In this document: positions 17,986 to 28,510 of the stretch, piece after piece
How positions within the stretch are numbered: position 1 is the stretch's first letter
How the letters are laid out: each line of letters starts with the position of its first letter
Assembly: GCA_008015595.1 (NCBI GenBank)
Contig: SSFW01000014.1
Location: 1 to 43,943, forward strand
DNA from: Nitrosomonas sp.
GTDB taxonomy: Bacteria; Pseudomonadota; Gammaproteobacteria; Burkholderiales; Nitrosomonadaceae
DNA length: 43,943 nt
Reading direction: 5' to 3'
Position numbers and translations under genes: made by a program
The notes under the pieces: model-generated
Told to the model about the DNA's origin: nothing
The model's input: only the letters and a program-made list of their open reading frames with translations
Databases searched by the model: none

Positions 17986-18562
17986 TACCTTCTTTATTTT
18001 TTGAAACAGCCACCATGGCGGGTCGAATCACTCGATCAAACAACAGATATCCGCGTTGCATAACCTGGGTAACAGTATTCGCTGGAAGTTCTGACTCAAC
18101 CATACACATCGCTTGATGCTGATGAGGATCAAATTTCTCTCCGACTGGGCTGATTGCTTTAATATTGAACTTTTCAAAAACATTGGTAAGCTGCTTGTGC
18201 GTTAACTCAACACCATTTCTAAAATTTTCTAATGTGACATTTTCTACAGCCAGCGCTGCATCAAGACTATCCATAACTGCAAGTAATTCAACTGAAACTT
18301 TTTCGATTGCATATTTGTGTGCGCTTGCAATATCCGCTTGAGCACGTTTACGAATATTCTCGGCATCGGCTTTGGCACGTAGCCAAGCATCATGGTGTTC
18401 GGCTGCTTTCAGCTCAGCATCCCTAAGTAATTGTTCTAAACTCGGCGTTGACTCAATAACCGAATCAGAAACAGTATTTCCTGTGTTACTAGCGCTACTC
18501 GTTTCTGTACCAACTGAAATAAGTTCTTGCTCACTTGATGATGAATTGTGCGATTCTTGCAT
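17981..18562 (-). CDS. grpE: Nucleotide exchange factor GrpE
   Basis: This protein releases ADP from DnaK and resets the chaperone cycle. The product is 193 aa. A Ser/Thr/Glu-rich disordered N terminus is followed by a long coiled-coil helix (about 45-85, containing [20 protein letters not shown]). The C-terminal beta domain includes [14 protein letters not shown] and [25 protein letters not shown], the GrpE signature. It is first of grpE-dnaK-dnaJ and 79 bases after purB. A near-perfect sigma32 promoter lies in that gap, and the strong ribosome site AGAGAGGA sits just before the ATG. Confidence 0.97.
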   Translation of the reverse strand: MQESHNSSSSEQELISVGTETSSASNTGNTVSDSVIESTPSLEQLLRDAELKAAEHHDAWLRAKADAENIRKRAQADIASAHKYAIEKVSVELLAVMDSLDAALAVENVTLENFRNGVELTHKQLTNVFEKFNIKAISPVGEKFDPHQHQAMCMVESELPANTVTQVMQRGYLLFDRVIRPAMVAVSKNKEGT

Positions 18563-18588
18563 ATATCCTCTCTGTAATTTTTCAGGTT

Positions 18589-18616
18589 ATGTGGGGCACA
18601 TTTTGCTAATTTCAAG
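18589..18616 (-). promoter_or_regulatory. Sigma32 heat-shock promoter of grpE
   Basis: On minus, CTTGAAA is followed after 13 bases by CCCCACAT, matching the sigma32 consensus at all seven -35 positions and at seven of eight -10 positions. It lies in the 79-base gap between purB and grpE, about 27 bases before the grpE start. Confidence 0.85.
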
Positions 18617-18641
18617 TTCTTTTCTGAAAAATTTATCAACC

Positions 18642-20340
<1,699 letters not shown>

Positions 20341-21495
20341 ATGGGTATCCCTTTTTTACAAAAATACCGAGTGGGAAGCTACATATTAAAACAGAAAATT
20401 TTAGGTGTTAAGCGCTATCCGCTTGTATTAATGCTTGAACCTTTATTTCAATGCAATCTTGCTTGTGCTGGCTGTGGAAAAATCGACTATCCTGATGAGA
20501 CATTAAAACGTCGTCTAAGTGTTCAAGAATGTTTGGATGCTGTTGATGAATGCGGTGTACCAGTCGTTTCGATCGCAGGTGGAGAACCGCTGATTCACAA
20601 AGAAATGCCGCAAATTGTAGCGGGAATAATACAGCGCAAGAAATTTGTGTACTTATGTACCAACGCGCTACTCCTGGATGATCGGATGGATGACTATAAG
20701 CCTTCCCCCTACTTCACATTCTCTATTCACCTGGATGGTAACAAAGAACGCCATGATACCTCTGTATGCCGTGATGGGGTATACGACAAAGTAATTCCCG
20801 TTATCAAGAAAGCGCTTGAGCGCGGATTTAGAGTAACTGTCAACTGCACGCTGTTTCAGAATGAAACCGCAGAAGAAGTCGCTGATTTTTTTGATACCGC
20901 GACTGAGTTAGGGGTTGAAGGTATTAACGTTTCCCCAGGATTTAGTTATGAGCATGCTCCGCGGCAAGATGTTTTCCTTCAACGTTCTGTCAGTAAGCGT
21001 TTATTTCGTGCCATTTTTCAAGAAGGTAAGAAACGCAAACGCGCTTGGAGATTCAATCATTCAAGTTTGTATTTAGACTTTCTGGCAGGAAATCAAAGCT
21101 ATCAATGTACTGCGTGGGGTAATCCAACCCGTAATTTATTCGGATGGCAGCGTCCTTGTTATTTGCTCGTTGATGAAGGTTATGCATCAAGCTTCCGTGA
21201 GTTGATGGAAGATACTAACTGGGATAAATACGGCGTAGGGAAAAATCCTAAATGTGCAAACTGCATGGCTCACTGCGGCTTTGAACCAACCGCTATCAAT
21301 GATACTTTTGCACACCCAATCAAAGCAATGCGTGTCAGTTTAAATGGACCTAAAACTGATGGTCCAATGGCAATCGATCCCTCACAGCAAAATAGTAGTG
21401 CGGATAATGCACAAAAGGATTTTCCTATCCCTGTGGTTGTAGAGCCAAAAGCAGTAAAAGCTTCTTCTTCAGGAGATGTATCAAATAAAAAATAA
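20341..21495 (+). CDS. hpnH: Hopanoid biosynthesis radical SAM protein HpnH (adenosyl hopane synthase)
   Basis: This radical SAM enzyme adds the 5'-deoxyadenosyl group to diploptene, the first step toward C35 extended hopanoids. The [4Fe-4S] motif CxxxCxxC is C38, C42 and C45 (QCNLACAGCGK). The N terminus (RVGSYILKQKILGVKRYPLVLMLEPLF) and GNPTRNLFGWQRPCYLL are family hallmarks. A second cysteine group, CANCMAHCGFEPTA, lies near the C terminus in the SPASM-like position. The 384 aa length is normal, with a variable polar tail after residue 340. It opens the hpnH-hpnB-hpnM-hpnN block. Squalene-hopene cyclase (shc) is not in the window. Confidence 0.95.
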   Translation: MGIPFLQKYRVGSYILKQKILGVKRYPLVLMLEPLFQCNLACAGCGKIDYPDETLKRRLSVQECLDAVDECGVPVVSIAGGEPLIHKEMPQIVAGIIQRKKFVYLCTNALLLDDRMDDYKPSPYFTFSIHLDGNKERHDTSVCRDGVYDKVIPVIKKALERGFRVTVNCTLFQNETAEEVADFFDTATELGVEGINVSPGFSYEHAPRQDVFLQRSVSKRLFRAIFQEGKKRKRAWRFNHSSLYLDFLAGNQSYQCTAWGNPTRNLFGWQRPCYLLVDEGYASSFRELMEDTNWDKYGVGKNPKCANCMAHCGFEPTAINDTFAHPIKAMRVSLNGPKTDGPMAIDPSQQNSSADNAQKDFPIPVVVEPKAVKASSSGDVSNKK

Positions 21496-21499
21496 ATAA

Positions 21500-21554
21500 C
21501 CGGTAGAATTTTTATTTCACTATATTTCAAAACGTGAAACTAGAACTCTACCGG
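21500..21554 (+). repeat. Imperfect hairpin between hpnH and hpnB
   Basis: Arms at 21500-21520 and 21534-21554 pair at 18 of 21 positions, plus one G-U, with CCGGTAGA/TCTACCGG at the base and TTTCAC/GTGAAA at the top. The 13-base loop is AT-rich. No U-tract follows on plus, so an RNA processing or stability element fits better than a terminator. Confidence 0.5.
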
Positions 21555-21573
21555 ATACATTGTTATTCAGATT

Positions 21574-22698
21574 ATGTTTGAAATTTTTACCGTTGGTTTT
21601 GCTTGCTTCGGTGCGCTTCTTTGGTGGATCATCGTACTACTGCCTTGGAAGCCAACGAGCACAAAAGAATATCTTGAGTCTAACCCTCGATTAAATTCTG
21701 AACAAATCAGTAATGTAACAGTTCTCATACCAGCGCGAAATGAAAGTGCTTCAATTGAAAGAACACTACAAGCGCTGTCAACGCAGGGGAAAAATTTACC
21801 AATCATCATCGTCGATGATCAATCTGAAGATGATACCAGTGAGAAAGCTAAAAACTTTCCAGTAACCATTATCTCAGGTACAACGCTACCAACGGGATGG
21901 AGTGGTAAGCTATGGGCACTAGAACAAGGATTGGCCCATATAAAAACATCTTATGTGTTACTGCTTGACGCTGATATCGAACTCGATAACGGTATGGTTG
22001 CAACATTACTTCAGAAAGCAGAGCATGAGCAGTTAGCGTTCGTATCGTTAATGGCAGAACCTAATATGGATAGTTTCATCGAACGTTTGCTGATGCCTGC
22101 TTTCGTTTTTTTCTTTAAACTGCTGTACCCTTTTAAGCTTTCCAATACCCCCCAATCAAAGATCGCTGCTGCTGCAGGTGGTTGCATTCTTGTCAAACGC
22201 GAAGCGCTACATCAAATCGGCGCCTTTAATTGCCTTCGAAATGCGCTCATTGATGACTGCACACTAGCGAATCGCGGTAAACAAGCGGGTTTTCTTACCT
22301 GGACTGGATTAAGTCACTCAGTCAAGAGCCATCGAGAGTATCAGACATTAATGCCAATTTGGGATATGGTGGCACGAACGGCATACACACAGTTAAATTA
22401 TTCTATCTTTTGGCTTCTGGTGTGCACACTTTTGATGATTAGCCTGTTCTGGTTTGCTCCAGTTGGATCATTCTTAGCGGAAGAATGGCTTGGCGTTATG
22501 ATTGGTCTATTTACTTGGTTAGCCATGTTAGTTGCTTATATACCTACACTTCAGTTCTATCGCCGTTCATTGCTATGGGTCGTTGCTTTACCGTTTATTG
22601 GTTCTTTATTCCTATTAATGACCTGGACATCTGCATTGAAATATTGGCGTGGAGAACGTGCTTTATGGAAAAATCGTCGCTATGAAATCTCGTTATAA
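21574..22698 (+). CDS. hpnB: Hopene-associated glycosyltransferase HpnB
   Basis: This is a membrane-associated family 2 glycosyltransferase of 374 aa. A membrane segment at about 2-24 precedes the GT-A domain (VTVLIPARNESASIERTL, IIIVDDQSEDDTS). The metal-binding LLLDADIELD follows, then the HpnB-typical AAAAGGCILVKREAL and ALIDDCTLA. Three hydrophobic segments close the C terminus (about 275-360). It sits between hpnH and hpnM. HpnB is assigned by family name; its exact sugar acceptor has not been settled to my knowledge. HpnI, the other hopanoid glycosyltransferase, is less likely because the WSGKLWALEQG and MVARTAYTQLNYS segments are HpnB-like. Its end overlaps the start of hpnM by 17 bases. 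Confidence 0.85.
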   Translation: MFEIFTVGFACFGALLWWIIVLLPWKPTSTKEYLESNPRLNSEQISNVTVLIPARNESASIERTLQALSTQGKNLPIIIVDDQSEDDTSEKAKNFPVTIISGTTLPTGWSGKLWALEQGLAHIKTSYVLLLDADIELDNGMVATLLQKAEHEQLAFVSLMAEPNMDSFIERLLMPAFVFFFKLLYPFKLSNTPQSKIAAAAGGCILVKREALHQIGAFNCLRNALIDDCTLANRGKQAGFLTWTGLSHSVKSHREYQTLMPIWDMVARTAYTQLNYSIFWLLVCTLLMISLFWFAPVGSFLAEEWLGVMIGLFTWLAMLVAYIPTLQFYRRSLLWVVALPFIGSLFLLMTWTSALKYWRGERALWKNRRYEISL

Positions 22699-23317
22699 CT
22701 TTATTCTTTTACGCTATCTGATCATCTTCAGCGTGGTACTGTTTGTACCCGCACTATCTCATTCACAACCAACCGAAAGCGAAACACCGGAGCAAGTCAT
22801 CCATGAATTACAAGCTACGCTGATTCAAGTAATGCAAAAAGGCACTGAATTAAGTTATCAAGAACGTTTCAATCTCCTTGCACCAGTAGTTCAACGATCT
22901 CATGATTTACCAGCGATTATTAAGGCCGTGCTTGGAACACACTGGAATAAATTAACTGAGGAACAACATCAAGCAATTACCGAAACGTTCAGTAAGCTTA
23001 GCATCGCCACCTATGCAGAGCGATTTAATCAACATGACCAAGAGCGATTTGAGTTTATTGAAAAACGTACCTTACCGAAAGAGCAAGTACTTGTTCGGAG
23101 CCAGCTCATACAGGCTGATGGCAAAGCGGTTAACTTTGATTATGTAATGCGCCAAGGGACCAATCATAATTGGAAAATCATCAATATTCTCGCGGATGGC
23201 GTGAGTGACCTCGCATTAAAAAGAGCGGAATACAGTGCCATCATCCAACGCGATGGCTTCTCTGCACTACTTTCCTTGTTAGAACAAAAAATTATTCAGG
23301 CAGAGCAACATCACTAG
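22682..23317 (+). CDS. hpnM: Hopanoid-associated MlaC/Ttg2D-family periplasmic protein HpnM
   Basis: This periplasmic lipid-binding protein of the toluene-tolerance Ttg2D/MlaC family is thought to pass hopanoids or phospholipids between membranes with HpnN. The ORF track opens at 22649, but that adds eleven residues before a classical signal peptide. Starting at ATG 22682 gives MKSRYNFILLRYLIIFSVVLFVPALSHSQP, a clear signal sequence with cleavage near residue 28, so I chose it. The mature part shows the family pattern QVIHELQATLIQVMQKG, LTEEQHQAITETFSKL and WKIINILADGVSDLALKRAEY. The protein is 211 aa. It overlaps the end of hpnB by 17 bases, and hpnN follows after 118 bases. Confidence 0.9.
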   Translation: MKSRYNFILLRYLIIFSVVLFVPALSHSQPTESETPEQVIHELQATLIQVMQKGTELSYQERFNLLAPVVQRSHDLPAIIKAVLGTHWNKLTEEQHQAITETFSKLSIATYAERFNQHDQERFEFIEKRTLPKEQVLVRSQLIQADGKAVNFDYVMRQGTNHNWKIINILADGVSDLALKRAEYSAIIQRDGFSALLSLLEQKIIQAEQHH

Positions 23318-23435
23318 TATCTTCTAATACATGCAATATTGTTCACTAACTTAGCCTTTACGTCTGTGATCGTGGTGCCTGACTTCTCATTTACTAATTG
23401 AGACAACTTTCCTTTCTTTCAGTATAACGAACTCA

Positions 23436-26093
23436 GTGAAACCTACCGATCAACAAGAACGTGTATTGATAGCCTGGGCAGCGTTTTGCTATCGCTACGC
23501 TTTTTGGGTTTTGTGTTTTTTACTCATAACCGGGATCGCATGCGGCACTTATACCGCGCGTAATTTAGAAGTGCTAACGGATACGGCTGATATGTTATCC
23601 GAAGAACTTCCTTTTCGTGTCAACCTTGCCAAACTCAATAAAGCTTTTCCACAATACGAAAATACCTTGATTCTGGTGCTCGATGCACCCACACCTGAAC
23701 AAGCTCATGCCGCAGCAAGCCGATTAACGTCTTATTTAAAAGACGGACATATCGAGGCTTATGATATTTATTATGGAGCGGGAGAACCATTCCTAGAACA
23801 GAATGGTTTACTTTATAAAAACATCGCAGAGCTTGAATTTTTAGCAGACCGACTTGCGGCAGCGCAACCGCTAATTGTTAGAATTGCTCAAAACCCAAGC
23901 CTATTAACCTTCATTCAAACTCTGACAGAAGCTGTCGATGCATTTCGTAGCGGCAACAACCTCGAATTAGACCCAGTTCTAGACGGAATTTCAGCAACGT
24001 TGTCTGCAAGGCTCGCCCATAATCCTAGGCCGCTTTCTTGGCAAGCATTATTTAACGATGAGCACCCTCAAAGCAGCTACAAAGAAATCATTATCCTACA
24101 ACCCAAACTAGATTACACCGAACTCTTTGCAGCTAAAGATTCGATTGATGCGATAAGAACCGCATTTCAGACACTTAATCTTGAAAATGATTTTTTAACA
24201 AAACTGCGGATTACGGGTGAAGTTGCACTTTCCTATGAAGAGTTGCTGAGTGCCATGCATGGCGCTGAATATGCGGGTTTGGTTGCGCTCATCATCGTTA
24301 CACTTATTCTTTTTGTTGCTTTACGATCAGCGGGGGCCATCATTACCGTGCTAGTGAGCTTGCTATTGGGATTAGTCATCACAGCGGCTTTCACGACGGC
24401 AACGATTGGTCATCTCAATTTAATTTCAATCGCTTTTGCTGCGCTCTATATTGGACTTGCAGTAGATTACGCCATTCATTTGATACTCCGCTACCACGAG
24501 TTGAATCGACCAGATCAACCCGTCATCGAAATATTGCTAAGGGCTATTCACGATATTGGCCCTTCTCTGCTAATTTGCGCACTCACAACCGCAATTGGAT
24601 TCTATGCTTTTATTCCAACAACTTTTCTAGGAATCGCTGAACTGGGAATCATATCGGGAACTGGTATGTTTATCAGCTTATTCATAACGTTAACGGTCGT
24701 CCCCGCATTACAACGTTTTCTACCCTCAAAAATTCAATTTCAAGCACACAAAAATAAATCAATAACTCAGCAATGGCTAGCGCTTCCACAAAAATGGCCT
24801 AAAACAGTTTATGCGTTAGTAGCACTATCTTTTGCACTTGCACTCACCACATGGAATCAAATTAGATTTGATTATAATTTACTGAATCTCAGCGACCCTA
24901 ATGGTGAAGCTGTGTTAACTTTTCGCGAGTTACTCGCCGATACGCAACATTCACCCTGGCTATCGATGGCAACTGTCAAAAGTCTTGAAGAGGCTAATAA
25001 CCTTGCTACGCAGTTAACAAACCTACCTGTCGTCGATAAAGTGATTAGTATCGCTGATTTCATCCCAGATCAACAAGATGAGAAACTTCAAATCATTGAA
25101 GGAATTGCACTTACACTCGGACCTTCCTTCTTTACTGAAAACCATGTCGAGAATGATAATCTTGAGTCCAGTGATTTCACCCAGATTAACCAAGCGCTTG
25201 AAAATTTAAGGTATCAGCTCAATCAATTAATGATTGAAAAACCTAATCACTTAAGTATTGAGTCATGGAAAAGACTGAGCTTTTCGATTGATCAGCTACT
25301 TACCTTTATCCACACAGTTCCTGCTGGACAAGTGCAACCTTTCTTAAATGCACTTCAAAACGATTTAATCGGTCAACTACCTGGTGTACTCAATCGCCTC
25401 CAGCTTGCTCTTGAAGCTAGCACCATCAAGGATGAATCTTTACCAAGCTCATTACGCCAGCGCTGGCACAATGAATCCGACGACTTCCTTGTTGCTGTTT
25501 ACCCATCAGAAAACCTCAATGATAACGATGCACTGAAACGTTTCATTCGATCGGTTCAACAACATGCACCACAAATTAGTGGCACACCAGCCATCATGCT
25601 CGCAGCAGGAGAAGCGGTGGTTGACGCATTTATCCATGCATTCATTCTTACTTTACTTGGTGTAACCCTATCACTTTATGTTTTATTGCGAAAAAACATT
25701 TTACTTGTTGTAATAACGCTTCTGCCATTACTTCTGGCAGCATTATTTACAGTTGCAACAACAGCGCTGCTAAATATTCCATTTAATTTCGCTAATGTAA
25801 TTGCATTACCACTTTTACTAGGCATTGGTATCGATAGTAGCATCCATATGGTTTATCGAAGCTTGAGTTCTGTAGAAAACCAAAGAAGTTTGCTACAAAC
25901 GAGTACAGGCTCTGCCATATTTTATAGCGCACTGACGACTATGGCGGGATTTGGTAGTTTGATTCTATCTACTCATCAGGGAACAGCAAGCATGGGTATG
26001 CTGTTAGCCGTTGGAATTCTTTACATCTTGATTTGCGTCTTTATCATTCTACCTACCCTGCTTACTCGTTTTAAACATAAGCTTAATTTCTAA
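23436..26093 (+). CDS. hpnN: Hopanoid transporter HpnN (RND/MMPL family)
   Basis: This 885-aa inner-membrane RND-type protein is thought to move hopanoids to the outer membrane. It has the two-halves MMPL layout: a first membrane helix (about 12-35), a large periplasmic loop, then a block of five or six helices around 275-430. A second helix (about 450-470), a second large loop and a second helix block (about 735-880) follow. The fourth-helix motifs are visible in both halves: GLAVDYAIHLILRYHE and GIGIDSSIHMVYRSL. The start is GTG at 23436; no ATG lies nearby, and the first membrane helix directly follows, so nothing essential is missing. It is last in the hpn block and converges on gshB with only 16 bases between the stops. 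Confidence 0.92.
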   Translation: MKPTDQQERVLIAWAAFCYRYAFWVLCFLLITGIACGTYTARNLEVLTDTADMLSEELPFRVNLAKLNKAFPQYENTLILVLDAPTPEQAHAAASRLTSYLKDGHIEAYDIYYGAGEPFLEQNGLLYKNIAELEFLADRLAAAQPLIVRIAQNPSLLTFIQTLTEAVDAFRSGNNLELDPVLDGISATLSARLAHNPRPLSWQALFNDEHPQSSYKEIIILQPKLDYTELFAAKDSIDAIRTAFQTLNLENDFLTKLRITGEVALSYEELLSAMHGAEYAGLVALIIVTLILFVALRSAGAIITVLVSLLLGLVITAAFTTATIGHLNLISIAFAALYIGLAVDYAIHLILRYHELNRPDQPVIEILLRAIHDIGPSLLICALTTAIGFYAFIPTTFLGIAELGIISGTGMFISLFITLTVVPALQRFLPSKIQFQAHKNKSITQQWLALPQKWPKTVYALVALSFALALTTWNQIRFDYNLLNLSDPNGEAVLTFRELLADTQHSPWLSMATVKSLEEANNLATQLTNLPVVDKVISIADFIPDQQDEKLQIIEGIALTLGPSFFTENHVENDNLESSDFTQINQALENLRYQLNQLMIEKPNHLSIESWKRLSFSIDQLLTFIHTVPAGQVQPFLNALQNDLIGQLPGVLNRLQLALEASTIKDESLPSSLRQRWHNESDDFLVAVYPSENLNDNDALKRFIRSVQQHAPQISGTPAIMLAAGEAVVDAFIHAFILTLLGVTLSLYVLLRKNILLVVITLLPLLLAALFTVATTALLNIPFNFANVIALPLLLGIGIDSSIHMVYRSLSSVENQRSLLQTSTGSAIFYSALTTMAGFGSLILSTHQGTASMGMLLAVGILYILICVFIILPTLLTRFKHKLNF

Positions 26094-26109
26094 ATACTGC
26101 GACAAATAA

Positions 26110-27057
26110 TCAGCTAAGGGCTTCAAGGGCCTCTATCATCATTCCAGCAACATTAAATCCAGTTTGCTTGGTTATTTCTCGCATCCCAGTCGGACTCGTC
26201 ACATTGATTTCAGTTAATGAATCCCCGATCACATCAAGCCCAACCAATATTAAGCCTAGCGTATTTAGGACCGGGCCTATCGTAGTTGCAATTTGTAAAT
26301 CACGCTCTGACAAAGGCTGAACAATACCAATTCCACCCGCAGCCAGATTTCCCCGGCTTTCTCCTGATTTTGGCTTACGTGCAAGTGCATAGGGAACCGG
26401 TTTCCCGGCAATAAGCAAAATTCGTTTGTCGCCCAATACAATCTCTGGGAGAAAACGCTGGACCATAATGGTACGCGTCCCATAATGAGTCATCATTTCC
26501 AGAATTACGCTCAAGTTAGGATCAGTACTATGCACACGAAAAATACTAGCGCCTCCCATCCCATCTAACGGTTTCAATACGATATCTTGATGTTGACTCA
26601 GAAATTCCCGAATCAAATGCTCATTTCTAGTTACTAACGTGGCAGGAATAAAATCGGGAAATTTTGTAATTGCCAGTTTCTCATTATGATCTCTAACACT
26701 CCTAGGGTTATTAATGACCAACACACCCTGTTGCTGTGCGATTTCTAGCAAATAGGTGCTATAAATATACTCCATATCGAAAGGGGGATCTTTACGCATC
26801 AAGACTATATCGAATTGCGCTAATGGAACGACTTCTTTGGGGCCTAGATCAAACCAATGTGCCTGAATCTCTCCCGATTGCTTGGGCTGCAACTCGTTTA
26901 CTCTGGCCATGACGATATTATTTTCATAACTCAGGTCACCTTGATGCATTACAAAAACCCGATGATCACGCACGATGGCTTCTTGCATCATCGCAATACT
27001 AGAGTCTTTTTCAATTTTGAGCGATTCTAACGGATCAATAATAAAAACCAAATTCAT
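26110..27057 (-). CDS. gshB: Glutathione synthetase
   Basis: This ATP-grasp enzyme joins gamma-glutamylcysteine and glycine to make glutathione. The 315 aa length is that of the proteobacterial GshB. MNLVFIIDPLESLKIEKDSSIAMMQEA is the standard N terminus. LKPLDGMGGASIFRV is the ATP-grasp glycine-rich loop, and INVTSPTGMREI contains metal/phosphate contacts. It follows gshA by 28 bases on the same strand, so the two steps of glutathione synthesis are co-transcribed. Glutathione supports redox balance alongside the PrxQ peroxiredoxin encoded further on. Confidence 0.96.
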   Translation of the reverse strand: MNLVFIIDPLESLKIEKDSSIAMMQEAIVRDHRVFVMHQGDLSYENNIVMARVNELQPKQSGEIQAHWFDLGPKEVVPLAQFDIVLMRKDPPFDMEYIYSTYLLEIAQQQGVLVINNPRSVRDHNEKLAITKFPDFIPATLVTRNEHLIREFLSQHQDIVLKPLDGMGGASIFRVHSTDPNLSVILEMMTHYGTRTIMVQRFLPEIVLGDKRILLIAGKPVPYALARKPKSGESRGNLAAGGIGIVQPLSERDLQIATTIGPVLNTLGLILVGLDVIGDSLTEINVTSPTGMREITKQTGFNVAGMMIEALEALS

Positions 27058-27085
27058 ACGAAATCAGCCATAACTTGCAATCGAC

Positions 27086-28372
27086 CTAAGCGCCAACCTT
27101 AGGTGCATGCTGCTCTAGTTCAACGGCAGCGGCAAGTAAAGCCAGCCTCGCTACAACACCATAAGCATAGAACCGATTTGGAACTGAATCAGGAAGTGCT
27201 GCATGATTGGGAAGTACACAGGAAGTATCAAATGCTAATGGAACAAAATGCATACCAGGTGCGTTCAAATTCTCATCGATACCTTTACCGGTATGAACAC
27301 GATAGAATCCTCCTACAACATAACGATCGATCATATAGATCACAGGCTCGGCAACGGCTTGATGGATGCTCTCAAAAGTATAAACGCCCTCCTGTACCAA
27401 AACGTGGCTCACAGACAACCCTTCTTTGATTTTAGCCATCTTATTGCGCTGCTTGCGATTAAGCTTATAAACATCAGCCCCATCTTTTACCGTCATGATC
27501 CCCATGCCATAGGTACCCGCATCCGCTTTGACAATTACAAAGGGCTCTTCCTTGACACCATATTGAGTATATTTTTCTTTAATATTACTGAGTATTTCAT
27601 CTACGGTTGCTGCGACACAGTCTACCCCTTTCTCTTCATGAAAATCGATTTTTCCACAAGAATTAAAATAGGGATTAATAAGCCATGTATCGATACCAAT
27701 CAGTTCCGCAAACTCCTGTGCTACCCGATCATAAGCCGTAAAATGCTGAGACTTTAAGCGCGTAGTCCATCCTGCATGAATTGGCGGAATAATAATTTGA
27801 TCTAAATTTTTTAAGCTATCAGGAATTCCACTTGAAAGATCATTATTTAACAAAATAGCACAGGGATCAAAGTTTCCAACTGATAGCCGATTTCCTTTCC
27901 TTACGATTGGCTCTAGAAGTAGCGTATTTCCATCAGGTAGATTAATAGGTGTAGGTTCTGTAATTTCCGGAATCAACGAACCAATTCGGATATTTAATCC
28001 TGCATGTCGCATAATCCGCTCTAATACATGCACATTCTGAAGATAATAAATATTTCGTGTGTGACTCTCTGGAATGATGAGAATACTATGCGCTTCAGGG
28101 CAAATTTTCTCTACTGCCGCCATCATCGCTTGTACACAAAGTGGTAAAAAGTCGGTGTTGAGATTATTAAAACCACCCGGGAACAGATTGGTGTCGACCG
28201 GCGCTAGTTTAAACCCACTATTTCTTAAATCAACTGAACAGTAAAAAGGAATAGCATGTTGCTGCCATTTTCCTCGTAGCCAGTGCTCAATTGCAGGCAT
28301 TGCTTCAAGAATACGCTTTTCAAGCGCGAGGATCGGTCCACTTAAGGCCGTAGTAAGATGTGGTACTGCCAT
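27086..28372 (-). CDS. gshA: Glutamate-cysteine ligase, Thiobacillus ferrooxidans type
   Basis: This enzyme makes gamma-glutamylcysteine from glutamate and cysteine with ATP, the committed step of glutathione synthesis. The sequence belongs to the distinct GshA family found in Acidithiobacillus, betaproteobacteria and relatives rather than the E. coli family. Typical segments are FYCSVDLRNSGFKLAPVDTNLFPGGFNN, FVIVKADAGTYGMGIM (ATP-grasp-like) and YMIDRYVVGGFYRVHTG. The ORF track's first residue is a TTG; ATG 28372 (MAVPHLTTALSGP) is the better start and gives 428 aa. gshB follows after 28 bases. The upstream gap to nirK contains the strong nirK terminator, so gshA starts its own transcript. 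Confidence 0.93.
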   Translation of the reverse strand: MAVPHLTTALSGPILALEKRILEAMPAIEHWLRGKWQQHAIPFYCSVDLRNSGFKLAPVDTNLFPGGFNNLNTDFLPLCVQAMMAAVEKICPEAHSILIIPESHTRNIYYLQNVHVLERIMRHAGLNIRIGSLIPEITEPTPINLPDGNTLLLEPIVRKGNRLSVGNFDPCAILLNNDLSSGIPDSLKNLDQIIIPPIHAGWTTRLKSQHFTAYDRVAQEFAELIGIDTWLINPYFNSCGKIDFHEEKGVDCVAATVDEILSNIKEKYTQYGVKEEPFVIVKADAGTYGMGIMTVKDGADVYKLNRKQRNKMAKIKEGLSVSHVLVQEGVYTFESIHQAVAEPVIYMIDRYVVGGFYRVHTGKGIDENLNAPGMHFVPLAFDTSCVLPNHAALPDSVPNRFYAYGVVARLALLAAAVELEQHAPKVGA

Positions 28373-28445
28373 CAAAGCAAATCAGAATGATTGAATTAGA
28401 GATTATATCATGCTAATTGGCTTTACCCGCTAATGCCATCATTAC

Positions 28446-28479
28446 AAAAAAAAAACGACCCCTAAAAAGGGGTCGTTTT
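28446..28479 (-). terminator. Rho-independent terminator of nirK
   Basis: A perfect 11-bp stem, AAAACGACCCC and its complement, has a 6-base loop. On minus it follows the nirK stop by about 30 bases and runs into ten consecutive T. This is the clearest intrinsic terminator in the window, and it isolates nirK from gshA-gshB. Confidence 0.93.
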
Positions 28480-28510
28480 CTCTAAATAAGCTAAACTGCT
28501 TCTTTATGAA

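Noticed and set aside
27248-27757. Plus-strand ORF of 169 aa opposite gshA
   Set aside because: The long shadow lies opposite the conserved ATP-binding region of gshA, with no initiation signal and no family resemblance.
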